This document shows positions 55,484 to 64,000 of a DNA stretch of 64,000 nt, piece after piece. Below the pieces are notes generated by a model, which saw nothing but the letters and a program-made list of their open reading frames with translations, had not been told where the DNA came from and searched no databases. How positions within the stretch are numbered: position 1 is the first letter of the stretch; the number at the start of each line of letters is the position of its first letter. Origin of the DNA: an uncultured Halomonas sp. (GTDB lineage Bacteria > Pseudomonadota > Gammaproteobacteria > Pseudomonadales > Halomonadaceae); NCBI RefSeq assembly GCF_947500835.1, contig NZ_CANMTQ010000001.1:62001-126000 (forward strand). The letters run 5' to 3'. Position numbers and translations under genes: made by a program.

Positions 55484-57036
55484 GTTGGCGCTCCACGTCT
55501 ACTCAGCGCCGCCTCGGCCCAGGCCTGATCGGAAAACGGCATACGTTGGCCTTGTATCTCCTGATAATTTTCATGTCCCTTGCCGGCAATCAGAATGACA
55601 TCGTTCTTGCCGGCGGCTTCAATCGTTCGATCGATGGCATCGCCCCGCCCTTCGATGCACCAGGTCTTTTCCCTATCTTGGGGGGACAGGCCTTGAAGCA
55701 TCTGCTCGCGGATCGTCGCCGGTTTCTCGCTGCGGGGATTGTCGTCGGTAATCACCAGCTGGTCCGCCAGCGCCTGAGCCGCCTCGGCCATCAATGGCCG
55801 CTTGCCGCTGTCGCGATCGCCCCCACAGCCAAAGACACACCACAGCCTTGCCTTGGCATGGTCAGTGCAGCTATTGGCATGGCTACCGCCCGGCAAGTGC
55901 GCCTTCAAGGCATTCAAGGCGTTGCTCAGAGCATCCGGCGTATGGGCGTAATCCACTACCACCGTGGGCGCACCGGATCGAGTAATCGTCTGCATGCGTC
56001 CAGGTACCGGAAGAAGCTCGCCGGACGCGTTGCAAAGCGCGTCCAGATCCTCGCCTAGCCCATAGAGTACTGCCATGGCCAGCAATACATTATCGAGATT
56101 AAAGCGCCCCATCAGGCCCATTTCCAAGGCTCGCTCTCCGTCGGGCGTCGCGATCATCACGCGCTGCCCACCGGCGTGAGCCTGCCAATCGAGCACACGG
56201 AACGTGGTTGCCTCCTGTTCACCGCAGGCCAATACACGCACATCCTTGGAGAGCCCGGCGAGCATCAGTCGTGCCAAGGGGTCATCGCCGTTGACTACCG
56301 CAAGCTCGAGCTCCCGACGCTTGAAGAGTCGTGCCTTGGCCGCGGCGTAGGCTGCCATACTGCCGTGATAATCAAGATGATCTCGGGACAGATTGGTGAA
56401 CGCTGCCACCGTGACTCGACAGCCCAGCAAGCGCTCCTGTTCCAGGGCGTGAGACGACACCTCCGCCGCCACTCGAGTGATCCCTTCCTGTGCCATGCGG
56501 CCCAAAGCCGCCTGCAGCTCCAAAGGACCTGGCGTGGTCTGGCCACTGTCAATCAGCTGCCCTGCCCTGCCCCAGCCAAGGGTACCGATTACACCGGCAG
56601 GACGACCCAACCTTTCGGAAAGCGCCGCGATATAGTGGGTCACGGAACTCTTGCCGTTGGTGCCGGTCACCCCGATCAGCTCAAGGCTGTCAGGCACCTG
56701 AAACAGCAGACGGCCCAGCTCGCCCAGCGCATGATTCAAGCCTGGCAAGGGCAACACCCGCTCATCGCTTGCATAGTGCTTTCCGAAGGCAGCATCGGCC
56801 TCGGCCAACACGAGCATCGCGCCATCCTCGAGCGCTCGATCGATGAAGCTGCGTCCATCGACCTGCACACCAGGGACGGCGATGAATACCGCCGGGCCAA
56901 CCCTGGCAGGGAGAGAACGGCTGTCCCGGGTAAGCGTAAGCGGCTGTGACGAATCCACATCCAACGATGCCGGCAGACGGATCTCGGGCCAGAGCGTTCT
57001 CAGCCCCGTTGCCAACCGCTCATGGGTAATCTCCAT
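55480..57036 (-). CDS. murE: UDP-MurNAc-L-Ala-D-Glu--meso-diaminopimelate ligase
   Basis: Adds the third stem residue. The motif DNPR (ITDDNPRSEKPATI near 428) marks meso-diaminopimelate rather than lysine specificity. Other features are the ATP loop GVTGTNGKSSVTHYI near 120, TTPGPLELQ near 165 and SRDHLDYHGSM near 222. Length 518 residues is a little above E. coli (495), in part from ALKAHLPGGSHANSCTDHAKARLW near 390, an expanded loop. The start overlaps the ftsI stop by one base. Confidence 0.97.
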   Translation of the reverse strand: MEITHERLATGLRTLWPEIRLPASLDVDSSQPLTLTRDSRSLPARVGPAVFIAVPGVQVDGRSFIDRALEDGAMLVLAEADAAFGKHYASDERVLPLPGLNHALGELGRLLFQVPDSLELIGVTGTNGKSSVTHYIAALSERLGRPAGVIGTLGWGRAGQLIDSGQTTPGPLELQAALGRMAQEGITRVAAEVSSHALEQERLLGCRVTVAAFTNLSRDHLDYHGSMAAYAAAKARLFKRRELELAVVNGDDPLARLMLAGLSKDVRVLACGEQEATTFRVLDWQAHAGGQRVMIATPDGERALEMGLMGRFNLDNVLLAMAVLYGLGEDLDALCNASGELLPVPGRMQTITRSGAPTVVVDYAHTPDALSNALNALKAHLPGGSHANSCTDHAKARLWCVFGCGGDRDSGKRPLMAEAAQALADQLVITDDNPRSEKPATIREQMLQGLSPQDREKTWCIEGRGDAIDRTIEAAGKNDVILIAGKGHENYQEIQGQRMPFSDQAWAEAALSRRGAPT

Positions 57037-58739
57037 TACTCCAGGGCCTCCTGCTTGTCGGGAAGGACATCGAGTAGACGTAGCGCCTTGCCCACCACGC
57101 GACTGAACACCGGCGCCGCGATCAGGCCACCGTAATAGTCGCCCTTCTTGGGATTGTCCACCATTACCACCGTCACGATACGCGGATCGGAGACCGGGGC
57201 AATACCGGCGAACAATGAACGGTAGGCAGTCTGCTGATACCCGCTTTGAGTGACCTTGCGCACCGTACCGGTCTTGCCGGCGACACGATAACCCGGAACC
57301 GCCGCCCGAGCCCCCCCGGCGCCAGGCTGTGCAATGGCCTCCAGCATGTGCAACAGATCATTGGCGACCTCCGGCGATATCACCTGCTCACCCTCCGCTG
57401 GCGTGGGCTGCTTGAGCAGCGAAGGCGACAGGCGTTTGCCATCGTTGGCAATGGCGGTGTAGGCGCTTGCAAGCTGCATGGCGGAAACGGAAACGCCGTA
57501 GCCATAGGACATGGAGGCGCGTTTGCTGTCCGACCAGCCCAATGGCGTAGGTAGACTGCCCGTGGTTTCACCTGGGAAACCGGTGCCCGGCGCCTGGCCG
57601 AAACCAAGCGCGTGATAGCGATTCCAGATGGCATCGTCCGGCAATTGCAGCGCCACCCGGGACATGCCCACGTTGGAGGAGTGCAACAGGATGCCCGCCA
57701 TGGACAAATCCTTGTAGTTACGGAAATCGCGAATGGTGTAATTGTCCAGCCGCATGTAGCCCGGCGCGGTGTCGATCACGGTCTGGGGTGAAAAGCGCTC
57801 CGTTTCCAGTGCGACGGACAGCGCCAGAGGCTTCATGACCGAGCCTGGCTCGAAGGCGTCGGTAACCGCCTGGTTGCGTAGTCCGTTGGCATCGATATCG
57901 ACGCGATTGTTGGGATTGTAGGAAGGCAGGTTGGTCATCGCCAGCACCTCGCCGGTGCGGGCATCCATCATCACCAGGGTGCCACCATCCGCATCGTGTT
58001 CATCCACCGCGGCCTTGAGCTCGCGATAAGCCATGTACTGCAAGCGCAAGTCCACCGCCAGGGTAAGATTGCCACCGGGTTTTGCTTCCTTGAGCAGATG
58101 CAGATCGCGCACCAGACGTCCCTTGCGATCCTTGATCACCCGGCGCTTGCCGGGCTCACCGGCAAGAAAACCATTGAAGGCAAGCTCCACTCCTTCCTGA
58201 CCCCGGTCATCGACGTTGGTTACGCCAACCAGCTGTGCCGCCACCTCTCCGGAAGGGTAATAGCGTTTGTATTCATGCTGGGGATAGACACCGGAAATTT
58301 TCAGGTCGAGCACCGGCTGAGCCCGGGTCGGGGTCATGCGGCGGCGCAGATAGACGAATTCCCGATCGGCATAGTGTTCGATACGCTCGTTGAGCTGATT
58401 TGGAGTCATGTCCAGGGACTTGGCCAACAGCGCACGCTGAACACCGTCTGTCGGCAGTTCCCTGGGATTGGCCCACAAACTGATCACCGGCGTGGAGATC
58501 GCCAATGGATCGCCATGACGCCCGGTGATCATGCCGCGATGGGCATCGATGGTTTCGACTCTTAGGGTGCGCGCATCGCCTTGGCCCTGCAGAAACAGGC
58601 GATCGATGACGTGCAGATCGATGACACGGCCTACCAGAACCGCCAATGCGACCAGTATCAGAAAGACGATGAAGCGATAACGCCCGCTTCCCATTGGCGC
58701 CGTCTGGGCACGAGACGGCGCATCGCTGGACTTGCTCAT
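57036..58739 (-). CDS. ftsI: Septal penicillin-binding protein 3
   Basis: Division-specific transpeptidase. The 567-residue class B PBP has a membrane anchor (about 22-42), a pedestal domain with RGMITGRHGDPLAIS near 68, and a transpeptidase domain with the active-site Ser300-V-M-Lys303, Ser354-S-Asn356 and KTGT near 490. All three catalytic motifs are intact. It overlaps ftsL by 4 bp. Confidence 0.97.
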   Translation of the reverse strand: MSKSSDAPSRAQTAPMGSGRYRFIVFLILVALAVLVGRVIDLHVIDRLFLQGQGDARTLRVETIDAHRGMITGRHGDPLAISTPVISLWANPRELPTDGVQRALLAKSLDMTPNQLNERIEHYADREFVYLRRRMTPTRAQPVLDLKISGVYPQHEYKRYYPSGEVAAQLVGVTNVDDRGQEGVELAFNGFLAGEPGKRRVIKDRKGRLVRDLHLLKEAKPGGNLTLAVDLRLQYMAYRELKAAVDEHDADGGTLVMMDARTGEVLAMTNLPSYNPNNRVDIDANGLRNQAVTDAFEPGSVMKPLALSVALETERFSPQTVIDTAPGYMRLDNYTIRDFRNYKDLSMAGILLHSSNVGMSRVALQLPDDAIWNRYHALGFGQAPGTGFPGETTGSLPTPLGWSDSKRASMSYGYGVSVSAMQLASAYTAIANDGKRLSPSLLKQPTPAEGEQVISPEVANDLLHMLEAIAQPGAGGARAAVPGYRVAGKTGTVRKVTQSGYQQTAYRSLFAGIAPVSDPRIVTVVMVDNPKKGDYYGGLIAAPVFSRVVGKALRLLDVLPDKQEALE

Positions 58740-59053
58740 CGCCGAATCACCCTGATTTCATTGAGTTCCGGTACGTGCATGTCCAGACGCTCGCTGGCCA
58801 ACCGCTCGATACGCGAGGGCGCCGACCAAGTGCTCTCTTCCAGCAGCAGCTGCCCCCACTCCGTCTGCAGTTGATCCTTGCTGCGCTCCAGCTGCTGCAA
58901 GCGAGCGTACTGCACCCGGGTAAGATGAGCACTGGTGATTACCGCCAGGGCACTGGCCAGCACCAGCACCATCAATACAAGCACCATTAGCTGTCGCCAG
59001 CCCCATAGTAGACGCGTAATACTTCTCGACGATTTTGCTCTTTTTTGCACCAT
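58736..59053 (-). CDS. ftsL: Cell division protein FtsL
   Basis: Small bitopic divisome protein that pairs with FtsB through a coiled coil. The 105 residues give a basic cytoplasmic tail, a helix at about 22-44 (LMVLVLMVLVLASALAVI) and a leucine-zipper-like periplasmic part (YARLQQLERSKDQLQTEW). Position between rsmH (5 bp upstream) and ftsI supports the call, as family sequence conservation is low. Confidence 0.92.
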   Translation of the reverse strand: MVQKRAKSSRSITRLLWGWRQLMVLVLMVLVLASALAVITSAHLTRVQYARLQQLERSKDQLQTEWGQLLLEESTWSAPSRIERLASERLDMHVPELNEIRVIRR

Positions 59054-59058
59054 AGTCT

Positions 59059-60018
59059 TCAGTTGATCTTGCGTGCTGCTCGCATCACCGCACTGCGAGC
59101 CCGCGGATTACCTTCGATTTCCTCCTGCCCGGGACGGCGAGCCTTGTCCAACGCTTCCAGACGGCGCGCCAGTTGATCATCGCGTATCGGCATACCCCGG
59201 GGAAGATGGGTATCGCCTCGCACATGATGTCGAATGAAGCGCTTTACCCGGCGGTCTTCCAGAGAGTGAAAACTGATCACCACCAGATGCCCTCCCGGCG
59301 CCAACGCCTCGAGTGCAGCTTCTAGCGCCTCATCCAATTCCTCTAGCTCACGATTGACGTGGATGCGCAGCGCCTGGAAGGCGCGAGTCGCCGGGTGCTT
59401 GCCTTTCTCCCAAGCGGGATGCGCCGCCTTGAGCAGCTCCGCCAACTCGCCGGTGCGGGCAATGGGGCTCTGGCGCCGCCGTTCGACGATAGCCCGGGCC
59501 ATGCGTTTGGCGAAGCGTTCCTCACCGTAAGTCTTGAACACCCAGGCAATATCCGCCTCGCTTGCGTGGCTCAGCCATTGCGCAGCACTTTCACCGCCAC
59601 TGGGGTCCATGCGCATATCGAGCGGGCCATCCCTGAGAAAGCTGAAACCTCGCTCCGGATCGTCGAGCTGGGGAGAAGACACACCGACATCCAACAGTAT
59701 GCCCGAAAGCTCGCCATGCACACCCTGCGCTCGAGCGACATCACCCAGGTGACTAAAGGTATCGGCAACTATTGAAAAACGTTGATCCTCGATGCGCTGT
59801 GCTTCTACCAACGCCTGAGGATCGCGATCGATGGCGAGTAGGCGTCCATTGGCGCCTAGACGCGCCAGAATGGCTCGCGAATGCCCGCCTCGCCCAAAGG
59901 TGCCATCCAGATACGTTCCATCGGCGTCGTGAATCAAGGTATCGACGGCCCCTTCAAGCAGCACGCTGGCATGACGATAGTCGGTGGACGAGGGAGAATC
60001 GGTGGCGCGTTGGGGCAT
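59059..60018 (-). CDS. rsmH: 16S rRNA (cytosine-1402-N4)-methyltransferase
   Basis: Methylates N4 of C1402 in the decoding centre of 16S rRNA. The 319-residue protein has [13 protein letters not shown] near 16, the SAM loop [14 protein letters not shown] near 38, [19 protein letters not shown] near 113 and the C-terminal [12 protein letters not shown] near 256. It is the first protein gene of this dcw cluster. mraZ, which normally precedes it, is absent; the RNase P RNA gene ends only about 28 bases upstream on the same strand. Confidence 0.97.
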   Translation of the reverse strand: MPQRATDSPSSTDYRHASVLLEGAVDTLIHDADGTYLDGTFGRGGHSRAILARLGANGRLLAIDRDPQALVEAQRIEDQRFSIVADTFSHLGDVARAQGVHGELSGILLDVGVSSPQLDDPERGFSFLRDGPLDMRMDPSGGESAAQWLSHASEADIAWVFKTYGEERFAKRMARAIVERRRQSPIARTGELAELLKAAHPAWEKGKHPATRAFQALRIHVNRELEELDEALEAALEALAPGGHLVVISFHSLEDRRVKRFIRHHVRGDTHLPRGMPIRDDQLARRLEALDKARRPGQEEIEGNPRARSAVMRAARKIN

Positions 60019-60046
60019 GCAGTTTCCGGGGATATCAAAATGTCAG

Positions 60047-60398
<352 letters not shown>

Positions 60399-60445
60399 CA
60401 AGCGCGCAAGAATAGCAGCGCCAGGGAGGCGATAACAATAGCGCC

Positions 60446-61345
60446 TCAGTCGTCATTCTTGCCGCCGGCCCTCTTGCCAACGTCGCTTTTGTCATCACCG
60501 CTCTTGAGAGACAACGCCTGGTCGTACCAGGTTTTCTTGCGCCCACCTAAAAGCCGGGCAGCAATCGCCGCCACCTGCTTGACCCCGACCCCTTCATCGA
60601 GCAGAGCATTCAAGAGCATCTGCGCCTCCAGGGTCGTGGTTTCGCTGACCTGAACGGGTGCACCGGTTACCATGATGACGAACTCGCCTCGGGCCTGGTT
60701 CGAATCCTCGTCCATACGTGCCAGTAACTGCGCCGCCGTGCCCTCTAGAAATGTCTCGAAAGTCTTGGTCAATTCTCGGGCCAATACCAGTTGTCGATCT
60801 TTTAGAAGTTCGTCTAAAGCACGCAAGGTGGCTTGGATGCGATGGGGAGATTCATAGAACACCAGTGTCTCTTCGCGCTCACTCATCGACTGGATCATGG
60901 CCTTTCTTGCGCCATCCTTTGCGGGCAGGAAACCAGCGAAAAGAAAACGATCCGTTGGCAGCCCTGCTGCCGACAAGGCAGCAATCAAGGCGCAAGGACC
61001 GGGAATGGGAACAACACGAGCACCGCGCTCGCGCAGCGCTCGAACCAGCACGAAACCGGGGTCACAAATCAGCGGCGTACCTGCGTCACTGATCAGTGCC
61101 AGATCGTCTCCCTGTTCGAGACGCTGGGCAAGCTGTTCGACTCGCCCGGTTTCATTATGCTCATGTAGGGACAAAAGCGGCGTGCGAATCCCCAGATGGT
61201 GTAGCAGCCGTGCCGAATGCCGGGTATCTTCGGCCGCTATGAGGTCGACGCTTGCCAGTGTTTGAATGGCCCGGGGCGAGAGGTCATCGAGGTTACCAAT
61301 CGGCGTGGCCACCACGTACAATGTGCCACTGGCAGATGCGGTCAT
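60446..61345 (-). CDS. rsmI: 16S rRNA (cytidine-1402-2'-O)-methyltransferase
   Basis: Tetrapyrrole-methylase-fold enzyme that 2'-O-methylates C1402, the same nucleotide targeted by the nearby rsmH. The 299-residue protein has YVVATPIGNLDDLSPRA near 10, AAEDTRHSARLL near 38, LISDAGTPLICDPG near 83 and VPIPGPCALIAALSAAGLP near 111. The Lys/Asp-rich tail is longer than usual. It is divergent from lpoA, as in E. coli. Confidence 0.96.
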   Translation of the reverse strand: MTASASGTLYVVATPIGNLDDLSPRAIQTLASVDLIAAEDTRHSARLLHHLGIRTPLLSLHEHNETGRVEQLAQRLEQGDDLALISDAGTPLICDPGFVLVRALRERGARVVPIPGPCALIAALSAAGLPTDRFLFAGFLPAKDGARKAMIQSMSEREETLVFYESPHRIQATLRALDELLKDRQLVLARELTKTFETFLEGTAAQLLARMDEDSNQARGEFVIMVTGAPVQVSETTTLEAQMLLNALLDEGVGVKQVAAIAARLLGGRKKTWYDQALSLKSGDDKSDVGKRAGGKNDD

Positions 61346-61459
61346 GGTTCAATACCGACGTAACACGTTGTCGTTGGCGCCCGTCGCAGGCGTATTTTCC
61401 TGCAGGTTGAACTCATCGTCATCCAATCGAACTCCGTGCAAGACAAGGAAACGGACACC

Positions 61460-63321
61460 ATGCACAAATCACTGCGACGACTCCTTGGTACTGGGCTAGT
61501 GGCGCTCATGATGACCGGCTGCGCCGTTCAGCAAACCCCAACAGCATCCGCGCCGGCGAGCAAGGAGCCCACTGAGCTGCTGCGTCAGGCCCAGGATCAA
61601 AATGCTCGGCAAGCGGCACTGACAAGACTCGAGGCCGCGGACATCCTAGCACGGCGGGGTGACATGGCGCAGGCTCATCAGGTCGCTAGTGACATCGATT
61701 CAGTTCAACTACAAGGCGATGCTCGATTGCGTTGGGCCTTGTTGCTCTCCTATCTCGGCCTGAATCAGGAAGATGGTCAGAGTGTTCTGCGGGCAACGTC
61801 ACTGTTGGATAGCAATCTGGCTATTTCCACCGACGATGCTCAAACATTGATGTATCGTCGAGGGCTTGGGCTGGGATTGACCGGACAACCGGCGGACGCA
61901 GTCAAGCAACTGATCGCTCTACAGCGGCAAGAAGCGCCATTCGATCTCAATGACGATATATGGCAACAGCTGTCGCGCCTACGCGGCCCTTCTCTTGAGC
62001 AGCTAGCGCGCTTCAATGATGAGTTTACTCAAGGTTGGGTGGCGCTTGTCGAAGTGCAGCGCCGCAATGGCAGCAGCGTGGAGCGCCTGTTCACCCATAT
62101 CGAGCAGTGGCGCCAGCAATATCCTAATCATCCTGCTGCCAGGCGGCTGCCGGAAAATCTTCTGGCATTACGGGATCTACGCGGCGAGGAAGTACGCCAT
62201 ATAGCCGTTTTTCTGCCCCAATCCGGCCCCCTGTCCAATGTTGCAGAGGCCATTAAAGAGGGCATGCAGGTACGCCACATGAATGCCCTGGACCAGGGTG
62301 AGCAAACGCCACAGTTGAGCTTTTACGATACTCGCGACGCTGATCTGGATACGCTTTATGCCCGAGCCGCCATGGACGGCGCCCAGGTGGTCATTGGACC
62401 ACTGGACAAGGATACGGTCTCGCGCCTGGAGCTTGGGAATGATGTTCCCCTGCCCACCCTGGCCCTCAACTATGGGACGGGCGACAAGAACCATGCCGAA
62501 AACCTGTTTCAGTTCGGCCTCTCCGCCGAGGACGAAGCCCGTCAGGTAGCGCGCCGGGCCAGATTGGATGGCCATCGTCGGGCCGGCATGCTGATACCCA
62601 ACAACCCCTGGGGACGTCGTGTAAGTGAAGCATTCCAGCAAACCTGGCAAGAGCAGGGTGGCGAGATAGCCAGTGCCATCAATTACGATCCTGAAGGAAT
62701 GGTGGCGAGCGCAGTACGCCCACTTCTCGATGTGCGAGGCGAGCGTGCCCGACGCGATCTGGACATGCTATTCCTGCTTGCCTTGCCGAACTACGCACGT
62801 CAGGTACCGCCGACACTGAAGTTCTTTTATGCCGGCAATCTGCCTATCTACGCCACGTCGCATTTGTTTGAAGGGCGTTTGCAGCCCCAAGCTGATCATG
62901 ACTTGAATGGCGTCACGTTTATCGATATCCCCTGGGTGATCCCGGATGCAGCAGTTGGAGGCAGCGATGCTCTGCCCTTTGTCGACAGCTACCGAAAACT
63001 ACGCGACAACAACGACTCTGCCCTGTTCAAACTCAATGCCATGGGCGTGGATGCTTATGAGCTGGGTCGTAGGTTGCCCCTGCTCAAGCTGTTACCCAGC
63101 AACGAGTTATACGGTACTACCGGCATCCTGAAGGCGGGGCCTGATCACCGCATTCATCGCGATATGCCTTGGGCGCGCTTTGTCGATGGCGTACCGAATC
63201 CACCTCTATCAGGATTTATTCGTCTGGAACCTCTCAATGAGGCGCAGGAACCTCTCAATGAGGCGCAGGAACCTCTCAATGAGGCGCAGGAACCTCTCAA
63301 TGGGGGTGCAGGAACCTATCG

Positions 63322-63325
<4 letters not shown>
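61460..63325 (+). CDS. lpoA: Outer-membrane lipoprotein LpoA, activator of PBP1A
   Basis: Lipoprotein thought to reach through the periplasm and stimulate the PBP1A transpeptidase. The 621-residue precursor has a lipobox LMMTGC with Cys21 as the lipidated residue, a TPR-like N-terminal half (about 25-230) and a periplasmic-binding-protein-like C-terminal half starting IAVFLPQSGPLSNVAEAI near 245. ATG 61460 has AAGGAA nine bases upstream; the frame is open from 61436. The C-terminus consists of EPLNEAQ repeats (from residue 590) and then changes frame relative to the repeat, ending EPLNGGAGTYR. It overlaps yraN by 4 bp. Confidence 0.9.

Positions 63326-63332
<7 letters not shown>
63227..63332 (+). 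repeat. 21-bp tandem repeat spanning the lpoA end and yraN start
   Basis: GAACCTCTCAATGAGGCGCAG occurs three times exactly (63227-63289). The fourth unit (63290-63311) is one base longer (run of five G). A fifth, divergent unit (63312-63332) matches 17 of 21 bases and contains the yraN ATG. Followed in the repeat frame, the fifth unit would read EPIDETQ-stop. Confidence 0.92.

Positions 63333-64000
<668 letters not shown>

Overview
This window looks like a chromosomal segment of a halophilic gammaproteobacterium of the Halomonas/Chromohalobacter type (family Halomonadaceae). The evidence is the order pheA-serC-gyrA, a pilA/pilB/pilC/pilD-coaE-yacG block followed by mutT, argJ, secA, lpxC and the whole division and cell-wall (dcw) cluster, the fairly high GC content with acidic proteins, and a Lap-type giant-adhesin locus. 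The genus is inferred from protein similarity and synteny, not from an rRNA gene. No rRNA, tRNA, insertion sequence, prophage or CRISPR array was seen.

Layout. 1-4.7 kb: pheA (cut by the window edge), serC and gyrA, all on minus. 4.9-8.9 kb: a FadM-like thioesterase on minus diverges from rdgC, an acyltransferase and a cation diffusion facilitator on plus. 9.0-28.8 kb: a complete Lap-type biofilm adhesin system. The plus-strand pair lapG-lapD (periplasmic protease and c-di-GMP receptor) converges on a minus-strand operon tolC-abc-hlyD-adhesin. The adhesin has 3934 residues and 26 tandem units of about 106 residues (318 bp). 29-30 kb: a small unknown gene with a good promoter, a REP-like palindrome and a small Cas2-fold-like gene. 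30-35.2 kb: type IV pilus genes pilA (minus) and pilB, pilC, pilD (plus). 35.2-42.2 kb: coaE, yacG, a Nudix-ThiE-like fusion, argJ, secA, a short ORF at the secM position, and the divergent dciA. 42.2-60 kb: the dcw cluster on minus, lpxC, ftsZ, ftsA, ftsQ, ddl, murC, murG, ftsW, murD, mraY, murF, murE, ftsI, ftsL, rsmH, preceded directly by the RNase P RNA gene with no mraZ. 60.4-64 kb: rsmI on minus, then lpoA, yraN and the start of a diaA-like gene on plus.

How the genes work together. When c-di-GMP is high, LapD should hold LapG so that the adhesin, exported by the TolC/HlyD/ABC type I system, stays on the surface. When c-di-GMP falls, LapG should cut the adhesin N-terminus. Here the expected double-alanine cleavage site is replaced by TAGPGAG at the usual position. 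The dcw genes are mostly joined by 1-11 bp overlaps and form one tightly coupled unit.

The strongest novel lead is the 113-codon ORF just upstream of secA, in the place where Escherichia coli has secM. It has an N-terminal hydrophobic segment and ends in RRGPPA-stop. Ten bases near its 3' end (GATGTCCTGA) are exactly complementary to the bases carrying the secA Shine-Dalgarno site. These are the elements expected of a SecM-like arrest-peptide switch, with a different sequence. Other leads are a slipped 21-bp repeat joining lpoA to yraN, repeat-like insertions in murC and murD, an extra domain inserted in the last adhesin repeat, and Fur-box-like sequences in front of both lap transcription units.
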